Shown here: positions 24,225 through 32,912 of the stretch, piece by piece | How positions within the stretch are numbered: position 1 is the first letter of the stretch | How the letters are laid out: each line of letters starts with the position of its first letter | Assembly: GCA_036511675.1 (NCBI GenBank) | Contig: DATCBU010000013.1 | Coordinates: forward strand, 26,023 to 90,022 | Direction of reading: 5' to 3' | DNA: 64,000 nucleotides | Origin: Chersky-840 sp036511675 | Lineage (GTDB): Bacteria > Actinomycetota > Acidimicrobiia > Acidimicrobiales > UBA8190 | Made by a program: the position numbers and the translations under genes | The notes under the pieces: generated by a model | What the model saw: the letters and a program-made list of their open reading frames with translations, nothing else | Told to the model about the DNA's origin: nothing | Databases searched by the model: none

Positions 24225-24944
24225 GTGGAGGTGCTCGAGGTTCCCATCGACATCGGAGCCGGCCCTCCCGTCGTCGTGCTGCACGGCTACGCCATGCGCC
24301 CCGAGACCTACCGCCGCCTGGCCGAGCTGCTGGCGCCACGCTGTCGGGTGATCATCCCCGACCTCTTCGGCTTTCGGGGCCGCTGGAGCTATCCGGCGGT
24401 GCTCGATGCCTTCACCGCCACCCTCGATCGCCTGGGCCTCGACGGGGTGACCCTGATCGGGCACTCCTTCGGGGGTGGCATCGAGCTCGGATTCGCCGCC
24501 CACGTCCCCGGTCGGGTGGTGGAGCTCGTCTTCTCCGACACCCTGGCGGTGTCGCGGGAATGGGGATTGGCCGACGGGGCGTTGCGCCACCCGCTCCGCC
24601 TCCTGTGGCTGGCGACACCGACGGCCGCATCGGCCTTCGCCCGGTCGTGGATCACCCATCCCCGCCAGCTCGTCGATGCCGGATGGTGGGGCTTCACCAG
24701 TGGCCGCAACGACGCCGTTGAAGCGGTGGCGCGCGCCGGGCTCAGCGCGCACGTGGTGTGGGCCAACCGGGACTCGATCCTGGCGCGAGGCGACGGCGAG
24801 CAGTTCGCGCTGGCGCTCCACGCGTCGTTCACGGTGGCGTCGGCCCCTGATGGACGGCCCATCGACCACGACTGGATGTTCCAACAACCCGAGCTGTTCT
24901 TCTCGCACCTCGAGGGGCTCGAGCTCCACGCCCTGGCACCCTGA
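24225..24944 (+). CDS. Alpha/beta hydrolase
   Basis: The 239-aa product has VVVLHGYAMRP as oxyanion loop, IGHSFGGG as nucleophile elbow (Ser near 84) and a final DHDWMFQQPELF region that would place the catalytic His. VLDAFTATLDRLGL is the usual helix before the nucleophile. The cap is small. It starts with GTG 24225 and has no strong ribosome-binding site. A VOC gene follows 50 bp downstream. Class only; substrate unknown. Confidence 0.85.
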   Translation: MEVLEVPIDIGAGPPVVVLHGYAMRPETYRRLAELLAPRCRVIIPDLFGFRGRWSYPAVLDAFTATLDRLGLDGVTLIGHSFGGGIELGFAAHVPGRVVELVFSDTLAVSREWGLADGALRHPLRLLWLATPTAASAFARSWITHPRQLVDAGWWGFTSGRNDAVEAVARAGLSAHVVWANRDSILARGDGEQFALALHASFTVASAPDGRPIDHDWMFQQPELFFSHLEGLELHALAP

Positions 24945-24994
24945 TCCGATCTCGTGAGGGTGGATAACCTGGCCATCGAGAGCCGGAGGGACAC

Positions 24995-25348
24995 ATGGGC
25001 GACGATTGGGCGCGACCGGTGGTGCACTGGGAGATCGAGGCACTCGACGCCGAGCGCCAGCGGGCGTTCTACGCGGAGTTGTTCAACTGGGAGATCGGCG
25101 ACGGCCCGATCATGCCCATCGGCGCGGGCCTCGGCGGGCCCGAGCCGGGGCCCGCGGGACACGTCCGGCAAGGCGAACGCGCCGGGGTGGCGCTCTATGT
25201 CCAGGTCCGCGACATCCGGGCCTCGCTGGCCCGGGCGGCCGAGCTCGGTGGCATGATCATCTCCGAGCCCTTCGACATTCCCGGCGGCCCCACCCTGGCC
25301 CCCATCACCGACCCCGAGGGCAACCCGGTGATGTTGGTCCAGCAGTAG
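24995..25348 (+). CDS. VOC-superfamily (glyoxalase/bleomycin-resistance-like) protein
   Basis: The 117-aa single-domain protein starts with PVVHWEIEALDAERQRAFYAELFNWEIGDG and ends PITDPEGNPVMLVQQ, the two beta-alpha-beta-beta-beta halves of a VOC fold. His near the start and a late Glu-type position are candidate metal ligands, although the second half has PVMLV where catalytic members carry Glu. GGAGGG lies before ATG 24995. It probably dimerises. Role unknown. Confidence 0.85.
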   Translation: MGDDWARPVVHWEIEALDAERQRAFYAELFNWEIGDGPIMPIGAGLGGPEPGPAGHVRQGERAGVALYVQVRDIRASLARAAELGGMIISEPFDIPGGPTLAPITDPEGNPVMLVQQ

Positions 25349-25400
25349 CGGAACACCCGACCCGCCGGCTGCGCCCGTCGTGGGAGCGTCAGTCGCTCGG

Positions 25401-25694
25401 TCAGTCCAGGGCGCGGTAGCGGTTGGTGGCGACGCTCGAGGGCTCGAGGCATGTGGCCCACCGAGACGCCGCAGCATCGTGGCGGCCGGCCTCGGTGGAT
25501 GCGTCGGCGTCGTCGGACGATCCCCACAGCGTGAGGACGAGCCATTCCCCGCCCGCGCCGCGTGCCGTGGTGCGGCGCACGAGGCCCCGCTGGGCGTAGA
25601 AGAACTCGGTCTGGGCCTGCCCGTCGGCGTCGAGGAACTCCGTCTCGGCGACGCCGGGGGCGAGGCGGAACGTGACGGTTTCGATGACGGCCAT
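25401..25694 (-). CDS. Dimeric alpha/beta-barrel (ABM-like) protein
   Basis: The product (97 aa from ATG 25694) begins AVIETVTFRLAPGVAETEFL, with the QTEFFYAQRGLVRRT helix and strand and GEWLVLTLWGSSDDADA. This is the ferredoxin-like pattern of antibiotic-biosynthesis-monooxygenase and related small barrels. The frame continues to 25781, but the domain begins at MAVIETV. It meets the VOC gene tail to tail. Such proteins range from monooxygenases to stress proteins; no catalytic residue can be singled out. Confidence 0.75.
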   Translation of the reverse strand: MAVIETVTFRLAPGVAETEFLDADGQAQTEFFYAQRGLVRRTTARGAGGEWLVLTLWGSSDDADASTEAGRHDAAASRWATCLEPSSVATNRYRALD

Positions 25695-25799
25695 GGTCGT
25701 GCTCTCGATCTCGTGCGCCGGTGCGGTCCCCGTTCTAACACCTGCCCGGGGGAGAGGGCCCGTGACGCGACCCTCTCCCACCGGCGCGGGCCGAGAGGA

Positions 25800-27059
25800 T
25801 CAGAAGAACACGTCGAGGGTGTTGGTCCCGTCGTCGACGAACCAGATGCCGCGATCACCGGGCACGAGCGCCAACCCGAACAGGTCGCCGGCACCCCCTG
25901 GCGGTGCTCCGGAGTCGTCGAGGGTGGCCGTGTCGATGGTCTGCCCCCACGGAGCGGTCTCCACGATGAGGCCGTTGTTGCCGTTCACGGTGAGGATGTT
26001 GCCGTTGGGGGCGAGGACCATTCCGAGGGGGTCGTCGAGCACCGCTGCCTTCGACACGGTGAAGCCGCCGGTCACCCCGAACGTGGTGTTCCTCCACAGC
26101 GCATTGGGCACGGCCGCGATCCGGTTGCTCGCCGAATCGGCGACATACAGCGTGCCGTTGTCGTTCAGGGCGACCCCGGTCGGCCCGATCACGAGCGCAC
26201 CCGGGTCGGTGCGCTCGGCGAATCCCGAGGCCACCACGGTCTGGGACTCCATCACCGGGTTCTGGTGGTGGAACAACCTCACCTTGATGCGCAGCACGGT
26301 CCCGCCGTTGACGACAGTGCCGGGTTGATCCGAGGGGATACCGCTGTCGGCGGCGACCGTGCCGTTGAGGACGTTGGTGACGAACAGGTACGCCGTGTTG
26401 CCGAAGCTCGTCGAGGTCATGTCCCACGGACCGTTGATCGCAGATCCGGCCCAGGTCTCGACGAGCTGGCCCGTCGAATTGAGCACGAGGAGACAGCCCG
26501 ACCCGATCCCTTGTGGCGTCCCGACGTTGGCAGGCCCGTTCGCCGTGGTGGGCAGGCTTCCGACGACGACCCAACCACCGGGGAGCACCGTCAGCGCGGT
26601 GGTCAAGCCGATCCCGCCCGGACAGGGCCCGGAAGTGGACGCCTGATCGATCTCGGCGAATTGGGTCACGGAGCCGTCGGGCATTTCCTGCACGATGGTC
26701 GTGCCCGTTCCCTGCGCGTTGGCACTGTTGTTGAAGTTGCTCACGAGCACCCCACCCTGGACGAGGTCTCCGGTGCTCTGCGGCACGACCACGATCCCGT
26801 AGGGATTGACGTCCCCGTTGGCGGGTACCGTCGACGGCCCCGGGACCACATTGGAGAATTGGGCCAGGAATCCCGAGGACCCTGCTTGAGCGTTGCCCGT
26901 GGTGAGGGCGACACCCAGGGTGGTCCCGGCCAGGGAGATCACCGCCAGCCCGATGGCGGAACGTCGGGTCAGGCGCCGCGTGCGCATCGGGGAACCGGGT
27001 GCCCCCCGACAAGGGTTCGGTCCCGGATCGGGGACATGACGGTCAGCGCTGTCGCTCAT
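25800..27059 (-). CDS. Secreted beta-propeller protein (TIGR03118-like)
   Basis: ATG 27059 follows AGGAGG with an 8-base gap. The 419-aa product has a signal peptide near residues 26-58 with paired Arg (RRLTRR) ahead of a hydrophobic run ending in AQA, which could be a Tat or Sec signal. The mature part is made of repeated Gly/Asn/Val-rich blades with NPYGIVVVPQS, GPWDMTSTSFGN, GPTGVALNDNGTLYVADS and LGMVLAPNGNILTVNGNNG. That repeat pattern is a six-bladed NHL-like propeller of the TIGR03118 type. Ligand unknown. Confidence 0.82.
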   Translation of the reverse strand: MSDSADRHVPDPGPNPCRGAPGSPMRTRRLTRRSAIGLAVISLAGTTLGVALTTGNAQAGSSGFLAQFSNVVPGPSTVPANGDVNPYGIVVVPQSTGDLVQGGVLVSNFNNSANAQGTGTTIVQEMPDGSVTQFAEIDQASTSGPCPGGIGLTTALTVLPGGWVVVGSLPTTANGPANVGTPQGIGSGCLLVLNSTGQLVETWAGSAINGPWDMTSTSFGNTAYLFVTNVLNGTVAADSGIPSDQPGTVVNGGTVLRIKVRLFHHQNPVMESQTVVASGFAERTDPGALVIGPTGVALNDNGTLYVADSASNRIAAVPNALWRNTTFGVTGGFTVSKAAVLDDPLGMVLAPNGNILTVNGNNGLIVETAPWGQTIDTATLDDSGAPPGGAGDLFGLALVPGDRGIWFVDDGTNTLDVFF

Positions 27060-27150
27060 GGTGGGCACCTCCTGCTCGGCCCGGACGGACCGCGTCGCGT
27101 CGACTACGGCGGAGACCGGCGCGATGTTCAGCGGCGGGTGAGGTGCGACC

Positions 27151-28371
27151 TCAGAACCAGGTGGAGCACCACGGCGGAGTCGAGGTCCTGAACATGACGC
27201 CGGCCCGGTCCGCGGCGCCGGCCCGGTGCTCGTCGATCCTCTCGGTGTCACGCAACAGGTGGGCGGAGACGCCCCCGGCATACAACGAGCCCAGGGCATC
27301 GACGGGCATCGACAGGTCCGCGCTCTCGTCGGTGCGGGTGCACGTCGCCCCCGTTGGTCCTCCGTCGAGCGCGTAGCGCCCGGTGGCGAAGCCGAGCGGA
27401 TCGGTGACCTCGATCACCAGGTGGCCGTCGACGGCGTAGCGGCGGGCCGACAGCGCACCCGCCACATCCAGCACACGAACCCACACGAAGTCGTATCGAC
27501 CCGTCTGTCGCAGCGTACGGCCGTCGGCGAGCAGCCACCCCAGCGGCTCGTCGACGGTCCGGTCGCCGGCTCGCAGCGTGACCACCAGGTCGACCTCGCT
27601 GCAGAACTGCCACAGCCGCTGATAGGCGGCGGGAGTCGTGGCCACCAACTCGTCCACGGTGAGCTCACCGGTGGGGCGCATGTGGTCGGTCGACTGCGTG
27701 GCCCGGTACCGCACATAGCCCTCCGGTGCGCCGGCGGGCGAGCGGTACAGGGCCTGGTATCCCTCGGGCTTCTTGGCTCCGGGCACCTCGACCTGGTGCA
27801 GGACCCTGTCCCACCACCGGTCGGTGCGCCCGATCGACCCGGGTTGCCCGGTACGGAAGCGCTCGTAGAGCCCGGGTCCTTCCCGGCGCATGGTGGCGAG
27901 GTCGACGAGTTCGACGCTGCCTGGCCCGGGCCGGCGGAAACGGGTGGTGGCCAAGTCCAACGAGTACGACGCAGCCTCGATGGCGGCGCCGTAGCCGAAG
28001 CGCCCGTAGATGGGGTACTCCGAGGCGATGAGGATCCCGAGGGGCTCTCCCCGATCCGCGCTGGCGCGCAGGTCCGAGGTGATCATCTGCGTGAGCAGAC
28101 CGCGGCGGCGATGCGTGGGTGCAACGGTGACGTTGGTCAGCGCTGCCACGTCGATCTCGGCGGGGCCCGGCGTGGTGAACGGGGTGGCGAAGGACCGCAA
28201 CGTCCCCACCACCTGTTCGTCGTCGAAGGCGCCCCAGGTGCGCGCCAGGTCGACGTCGCCCAACAGGTACTCGCCGTAGCCGTCGGCCACGGTGAACAGG
28301 AATCCGACACCCAGGCACGACGCCCAGGCATCGATCTCGGACGCCTCGATGGTTCGCACCCGGATGTCCAT
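27151..28371 (-). CDS. Eis-like GNAT N-acetyltransferase
   Basis: The 406-aa product has an N-terminal GNAT domain with the acetyl-CoA motif VTVAPTHRRRGLLTQMI near 83-99 and YPIYGRFGYG near 118-127. A second degenerate GNAT domain and an SCP2-like C-terminal domain follow. It ends CSTWF, with the terminal Phe carboxylate in the position used as a catalytic base in Eis. Eis-type enzymes are hexamers that acetylate amines, including aminoglycosides. The natural substrate here is unknown. It is one of a codirectional minus-strand series. Confidence 0.9.
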   Translation of the reverse strand: MDIRVRTIEASEIDAWASCLGVGFLFTVADGYGEYLLGDVDLARTWGAFDDEQVVGTLRSFATPFTTPGPAEIDVAALTNVTVAPTHRRRGLLTQMITSDLRASADRGEPLGILIASEYPIYGRFGYGAAIEAASYSLDLATTRFRRPGPGSVELVDLATMRREGPGLYERFRTGQPGSIGRTDRWWDRVLHQVEVPGAKKPEGYQALYRSPAGAPEGYVRYRATQSTDHMRPTGELTVDELVATTPAAYQRLWQFCSEVDLVVTLRAGDRTVDEPLGWLLADGRTLRQTGRYDFVWVRVLDVAGALSARRYAVDGHLVIEVTDPLGFATGRYALDGGPTGATCTRTDESADLSMPVDALGSLYAGGVSAHLLRDTERIDEHRAGAADRAGVMFRTSTPPWCSTWF

Positions 28372-28440
28372 GGAACGACTCTAGATGGGCGACGTCACTG
28401 GTCACCGGGTCGTCGTCTCAGCGACGCGCCGGCCCCGGTG

Positions 28441-29298
28441 TCAGTTGTTGTTGGCGCTCGAGGCCAGTCGCGCAGTCCGGCGCTGCACCCACTGCCACGT
28501 TCCCGTCGCCATGTCATCGAGCTCGGGGGGCTCGAGAAGGTAGCGGCGGGCCCGGACCGCGGCGTTGCGGAAGACGCGCAGGTCCGGGGATTTGAAGGCC
28601 CAGTGGGCGTAGAGCTGGTTCCACATCCGTCGCAGGTCGGCCCAGGTCCGGCCCGGATGATGAGCGACGAACAGCGCCAGGGCCAGGGACTTGCGACTGA
28701 CCGTCCTGCCCCGCGCCCCTTGGCGCAGCACACCGGACCGGACCTTCTGCCACATCGCCGCCACCTGCGCGGCGCTGAGGGTGGGGTCGAGCGCCAGGGT
28801 CACCTTGGTTGTGGCCTGCCACTCGCCCACGGTGGTGATGCCGAGCACCCGCACGGGGTGGGCGATCTCGAAGGCGGCCGCCTCGTCCGAGGTGGAGCCA
28901 TTGGCGCTGGGGCGCCGACCGTCGGCCACGGCGCGCCCCGTGCGCTCGAGGTAGAAGAGCATCGCCGCGGCCCGCGCCCGTTCCCACAGGCCGGGGCGGT
29001 CGTCGTCGCCGGCCGGTTCCGACGCCTCGAGCTCGGCTTGGATCCTCGAGGCCAGGTCGATCGGGGACCGGGGGAGGTTGATGGGGACGATGGCCCGCTC
29101 CGCGGCCATGGCGTCGACTTCGTGTCGCAGCTCCCGGATCTCCTCGGCCAGGAAGGTGGCGGGGTCGTCTTCGGCCTGCGCGTCGACGAGGAAGCCGCTT
29201 CTGTCCAAGAAGCCCCACTCGGCGCTACCGGTCTGGGGCCAGCCGCGCCGCTGCAGCACGGCATCGACGCCGGTCCGGAGCCGGTCACGTGGTTCCAT
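28441..29298 (-). CDS. Hypothetical protein, 285 aa
   Basis: This soluble, helix-rich product has no signal peptide. It starts RDRLRTGVDAVLQRRGWPQ and has an Arg/Glu helix (EEIRELRHEVDAMAAE) near 47-62 that could be a coiled coil. The C-terminal HHPGRTWADLRRMWNQLYA and RRYLLEPPELDD segments resemble helical bundles. An Asn-rich tail closes it. No motif is recognised. It lies 65 bp upstream-side of the flavin-barrel/UbiA gene end and 69 bp from the Eis-like gene, all on the minus strand. Confidence 0.6.
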   Translation of the reverse strand: MEPRDRLRTGVDAVLQRRGWPQTGSAEWGFLDRSGFLVDAQAEDDPATFLAEEIRELRHEVDAMAAERAIVPINLPRSPIDLASRIQAELEASEPAGDDDRPGLWERARAAAMLFYLERTGRAVADGRRPSANGSTSDEAAAFEIAHPVRVLGITTVGEWQATTKVTLALDPTLSAAQVAAMWQKVRSGVLRQGARGRTVSRKSLALALFVAHHPGRTWADLRRMWNQLYAHWAFKSPDLRVFRNAAVRARRYLLEPPELDDMATGTWQWVQRRTARLASSANNN

Positions 29299-29363
29299 GG
29301 CCGCAGACTAATCCTGGTGCGGGCGAAGCATGCCGATGCGCTGCACCGGAGCGTGGCTCGGGC

Positions 29364-30683
29364 TCAGGACACCACGGCGATGACGTAGCCGATCACGAGC
29401 AGGAGCCCCGTCAGCAAGTGCAGGAGGATGTTGGACTGCATGGTGGGCATCAGTGCGTAGGGGTCGCCGTAATTGGCCCGCAACCCGTTGCGCACCCGCC
29501 ACGCCAACGGGAGGGTGACGAGGGCGATCAGGGTCCACACCGGCGTGACGCGCGCCACCACTTCGGCCACGATGCAGACGTAGGCAGCCACCACCGTTGC
29601 GGCGTATCCCGCTTGGACCTGTGCCGGGGTGAAGCGCACGATCAACGTCCGCTTGCCCGCCGCGGCGTCGCCGACCCGGTCGGGGACCTGATTGACGTAC
29701 AGCACCAGCGCGATGAGCAGGGCCACGGGCAACGAGGCGAGCACGGGCTGCCAGCTCCACCGGCCCGTGCATGCGAAGTAGGTCCCCACCGCCATGACCG
29801 GCCCGAAGCCGAGCGCGGTCACAGGCTCGCCCAGCCCTCGGTGCACGAGCCGCAGTGGCGGCGCCGAGTAGGCCAGGCTGAGCACCAAGCCTATGGCCCC
29901 GATGCCGAGAAGTCCCCACCCGCGTTCGGCCGCCAGGTACAGACCGAGGCCGATCGAGAGCGCGTAGAGCGCGACGCATCCGCTGACCATGGCCCGGCGC
30001 GTCACGAGCCCGTACTGCAGGACGCGTGACCCTCCGCTGAACGGCGTCGGGGTCACGTTGGCGGCGTCGGCACCGTTGGCGTCGTCGAAGATGTCGTTGG
30101 CCATGTTGAGGCCGAGGTGCACGGCGATCGCCGCCACCAGGGCCAGCACGAACCACAGCGTGTGGAAGCCCTTGTCGCGGGCCGCCACCACACCTCCCAG
30201 GCCGACGGGGATGAGCGTGGCGGTGAGGAAGGGCAGACGGGTGGCGAGGAAGATCGTCCACAACCGGCTCAGCCGGGGCCGCGCCCCCAACTCGTCGAGA
30301 TAGTCCCGGCCGGCGGGCACGCCCCGCTCGGCGTACTCGAAGAACGGGGTGTCGGCCTCGTCCCACCCGCTCGCCCGGCGCACCGCCACGCGCAGTCCGG
30401 CGCCGGCGGGTTCGGCCGGCCCCCACAGGTTCACGTAACGCCGCTCGTCATACCCGACGCCGGGTTGGGGGCGGATGTGGCTGAAGGTGAGCTCCACCTC
30501 CTGACCGTCGGCGGGGCGCAGATCGGGGTCGAGCGCACCGACCTCGATCACCGCTCCGGGCACCGACGCGTTGAAGTCGACGGCGATGTTGACCGGGTAA
30601 CCGTCGGGGCCCACGTAGGCGAGGACCCCGTGGGGATACGACTGGGCTCGGGCAATGGCGTCGGCGACGTCGAGCTTGGCCAT
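29364..30683 (-). CDS. Flavin-split-barrel / UbiA prenyltransferase fusion protein
   Basis: This 439-aa protein joins two domains. Residues about 5-115 look like a pyridoxamine-phosphate-oxidase-type split barrel (VLAYVGPDGYPVNIAVDF, VELTFSHIRPQPG, RRYVNLWG). Residues about 140-439 are a UbiA membrane prenyltransferase of about nine helices, with motif 1 NDIFDDANGAD at 196-206 and motif 2 NQVPDRVGDAAAGKRT, close to MenA-type enzymes. ATG 30683 is one base after the stop of another split-barrel gene, so they are cotranslated. UbiA enzymes attach isoprenyl chains to aromatic rings. No menaquinone genes are nearby. The fusion is unusual. Confidence 0.8.
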   Translation of the reverse strand: MAKLDVADAIARAQSYPHGVLAYVGPDGYPVNIAVDFNASVPGAVIEVGALDPDLRPADGQEVELTFSHIRPQPGVGYDERRYVNLWGPAEPAGAGLRVAVRRASGWDEADTPFFEYAERGVPAGRDYLDELGARPRLSRLWTIFLATRLPFLTATLIPVGLGGVVAARDKGFHTLWFVLALVAAIAVHLGLNMANDIFDDANGADAANVTPTPFSGGSRVLQYGLVTRRAMVSGCVALYALSIGLGLYLAAERGWGLLGIGAIGLVLSLAYSAPPLRLVHRGLGEPVTALGFGPVMAVGTYFACTGRWSWQPVLASLPVALLIALVLYVNQVPDRVGDAAAGKRTLIVRFTPAQVQAGYAATVVAAYVCIVAEVVARVTPVWTLIALVTLPLAWRVRNGLRANYGDPYALMPTMQSNILLHLLTGLLLVIGYVIAVVS

Positions 30684-30684
30684 C

Positions 30685-31179
30685 TCAGGACACCCCGGCC
30701 AGCTCGTAGATGCGGGCGGGCTCGCTGGCACGACCGTCTTCCCACCACAGCACCCGGTGCGGGGTGATCTCGATGACCGAGCGCTCGAAGAACAGCGGGA
30801 TCCCGAAGCGCTTCTTCAGGAAGAAGTCGATGGCGGGCTCCTTGGCCCGCCACATCGGGAGGAGGCGCTCCCACCCCTCGTGCACATCCTCCTCGACGAT
30901 GCGGGCATCGCCTTGGATCGTGGCCCGATGAAAGGGTTCCACCGGCACTGCCACGGGATCGGTGAGCGACAAGCACACCCTGGGGTTGGCCTTGATGTGC
31001 CGGAGCTTGCGCGAGAAGAGCACCGATGACGTCAGGTAGATGACGTTGCCGTCCGACAGGGGGATAAGGGGATAGGTGATGGGGCGCCCGGATGCGTCGA
31101 CCACCGTCAGCTCCCCGACGAGCGCGACGTCGAGTAACTCGATGACCGGGAGCGGTAGCAGGGGGGTGGGATTGCTCAC
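30685..31179 (-). CDS. Pyridoxamine 5'-phosphate oxidase-like (PPOX) flavin-binding protein
   Basis: The 164-aa product (GTG 31179) is a split-barrel protein: VALVGELTVVDASGRPITYP, then VIYLTSSVLFSRKLRHIKANPRVCLSLTDP, then FHRATIQGDARIVEED. That order is typical of FMN- or F420-binding PPOX proteins. WRAKEPAIDFFLKKRFG and EITPHRVLWWEDG finish the family pattern. It is directly upstream of the fused flavin-barrel/UbiA gene with one base between them, so the pair likely works together. Cofactor and substrate are inference. Confidence 0.82.
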   Translation of the reverse strand: MSNPTPLLPLPVIELLDVALVGELTVVDASGRPITYPLIPLSDGNVIYLTSSVLFSRKLRHIKANPRVCLSLTDPVAVPVEPFHRATIQGDARIVEEDVHEGWERLLPMWRAKEPAIDFFLKKRFGIPLFFERSVIEITPHRVLWWEDGRASEPARIYELAGVS

Positions 31180-31256
31180 GGAGGCGACAGTACAGGGTGC
31201 GGTCGCGAGGTCAGAAACCGAGACCGGGAGTCTGTGTCGGTCAGCGGGCTCGTGGT

Positions 31257-32447
31257 TCAGCGGGCGGGCACCGACACGTCGTGCCCGTTCCCGCCTTCGT
31301 CGCTGTCGCTCGGGGCACCGCCCATCATCTTCAGCATGGGGCCGCCGCCGGTCCGTACGAACCCGACCACCAGGGCGGCGGCCACCACCAGGAACACGAT
31401 GTTCAACACGGAGGTGTAGTCGAGGCGCACGGACATTTCGCCCACCGTGGCGTGGCGGGCATGGGGGACGAGGCCCAGGGCGCCGAAGAGGAACTCGACG
31501 ACATAGCCGGCACTGACCATGGTCAGGTAGAAGCTGCCCAGGACGAACAGCATCATGCGTGTCCCGTAGTACTTCCGGTAGATGACCAGGATGGGCAGGA
31601 TGATGAGGTCGGCGAAGATGAACGCCACCACGCCCCCGAAGCTGATCCCCCCGTTCCACAGCACCGCCGCCAGCGGGACGTTGCCGATCGAGCACACGAA
31701 GCTGAGCAGGCTCACCACCGGGCCGATCACCGGCCCCCAGATCTTCGACACCAGGGGATGGCCGGCGAAGAAGAAATGCCGCCAGAAGCCCACCGGCACC
31801 CACGCCGCCAGGGCGCCGGCCACGAGCAGTCCGATGACGATGTCCCGGGCCACAGCGGCGCACTCCATGACGAAGATGTGGGAGATCGACGTAAGGGCCT
31901 GCTTCGACCGCAACCGACGCCACACACTGCCCGGCCCCTGGATGCTCATGTCCATGGCGGCGTGGCCCTCCATCATCCCCGCCAGCCCCTTGCCGGCCTG
32001 GGCCCGGGCCGCCTCGAGGATCCGTCCCCGGAGGAAGAGGCGGAACCACAGGGCCAGGAGCACGATCATCACCGGGCCCCCGATGAACTCGGCCAGGGTG
32101 AACTGCCAGCCGAGCAACACGGCGAGGATGATGCCGAGCTCGACGACGAGGTTGGTGGACGAGATCTCGAACACCATCGCCGCGGTGAAGCTGGCACCCT
32201 TGCGAAAGAGCGCACGGGCCAGGGCGACGGCGGCGTAGGAACACGACGAGGACGCCGCCCCCAGCCCGGTGGCGACGGCGAGGGCGCGGGGGCTGTCGTC
32301 ACCGAGGAGTCGCTCCACCGTGCTGCGCCGCACCACGGCCTGGATCACCGACGCCAGGACGAAGCCCAGGATCAACGCCCACAGGATCTGCCACGTCATC
32401 GACCCCGCCACGAGCAGGGCGTGAGCCAGTGCGTGCAGCGCCCTCAC
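31257..32447 (-). CDS. Permease of the DUF318/ArsP-like family
   Basis: The 396-aa protein has about eight to ten membrane helices, with ASSSCSYAAVALARALF near 50-66 and SFVCSIGNVPLAAVLWNGG in the second half. These repeated Ser/Cys/Gly motifs are characteristic of the predicted permease family that includes ArsP. GTG 32447 overlaps the ArsR stop (GTGA), so it is coupled to its regulator. A long cytoplasmic loop lies between the two halves. It likely exports a metalloid, organoarsenical or metal; the ion cannot be told. Confidence 0.88.
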   Translation of the reverse strand: MRALHALAHALLVAGSMTWQILWALILGFVLASVIQAVVRRSTVERLLGDDSPRALAVATGLGAASSSCSYAAVALARALFRKGASFTAAMVFEISSTNLVVELGIILAVLLGWQFTLAEFIGGPVMIVLLALWFRLFLRGRILEAARAQAGKGLAGMMEGHAAMDMSIQGPGSVWRRLRSKQALTSISHIFVMECAAVARDIVIGLLVAGALAAWVPVGFWRHFFFAGHPLVSKIWGPVIGPVVSLLSFVCSIGNVPLAAVLWNGGISFGGVVAFIFADLIILPILVIYRKYYGTRMMLFVLGSFYLTMVSAGYVVEFLFGALGLVPHARHATVGEMSVRLDYTSVLNIVFLVVAAALVVGFVRTGGGPMLKMMGGAPSDSDEGGNGHDVSVPAR

Positions 32448-32821
32448 CGTTCGTCCTCGGGCACGGCCACGGTCAGGAGCTGGCGCAGGCAGTGCTCGAG
32501 CAGCGGATGCGGGAACGAGGGGGCGAGCGAGTAGTAGACGACGCGACCCTCCTTGCGGAAGCTCACCAGCCCCGCCGTCCGCAGCATCCGCAGCGCGTAG
32601 GACACAGCGTCGTCGGTCACCTCCAGGGCCAGGGCCAGGTCGCCGACACACAGGCGCTCCACCGCCGACAGGGCGAACAGCAGTCGCGAGCGGACCGGGT
32701 CGGCGATCAGGCCGAGCAGCCCGGCCAGGCGCCCGGCGTCCTCGGGCGAGATCAGGCTCCAGCGGGCCGCCTCGACGCGGTCGAGGTCGATGGGGTGGTC
32801 GTGCGAGAGGGTCCCGGGCAT
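32444..32821 (-). CDS. ArsR/SmtB-family metalloregulator
   Basis: The 125-aa winged-helix protein has DPVRSRLLFALSAVERLCVG followed by DLALALEVTDDAVSYALRML, the recognition region, and RKEGRVVYYSL as the wing. A Cys in RLCVGDL sits where sensor Cys often lies in the ELCVCDL motif, but the second Cys is Gly here. Another Cys and His occur in HPLLEHCLRQ. Promoter-overlapping operator at 32835-32858. It controls the coupled permease; inducer unknown. Confidence 0.92.
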   Translation of the reverse strand: MPGTLSHDHPIDLDRVEAARWSLISPEDAGRLAGLLGLIADPVRSRLLFALSAVERLCVGDLALALEVTDDAVSYALRMLRTAGLVSFRKEGRVVYYSLAPSFPHPLLEHCLRQLLTVAVPEDER

Positions 32822-32834
32822 CCGTCTTCTCCGT

Positions 32835-32858
32835 ATATCCGTACTACTACACGGATAT
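32835..32858. promoter_or_regulatory. Inverted repeat, probable ArsR operator
   Basis: ATATCCGT (32835-32842) and ACGGATAT (32851-32858) are perfect inverted copies with an 8-base gap. The site lies 14 bases before the arsR start and is A/T-rich against a G/C-rich background. Its ATAT ends and spacing resemble ArsR/SmtB operators. Confidence 0.75.
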
Positions 32859-32880
32859 TAGCAGCGGGCCCGGCCGGCGC

Positions 32881-32912
32881 GCTCAGGGCAGCTGCAGCTC
32901 AGGGCAGCAGCA
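32881..32912. repeat. 16-bp tandem duplication spanning an ABC-permease stop codon
   Basis: Two units GCTCAGGGCAGCtGCA and GCTCAGGGCAGCaGCA lie at 32881-32896 and 32897-32912. On the minus strand each carries a TGA; the inner one is the real stop of the permease gene (32899-32901) and the outer one repeats it 16 bases downstream, out of frame. Confidence 0.7.

Noticed and set aside
31197..32534. Long plus-strand frame (445 codons) opposite the ArsP-like permease
   Set aside because: His/Gln/Glu-rich product typical of the antisense frame of a membrane protein; the permease on the minus strand is the real gene.
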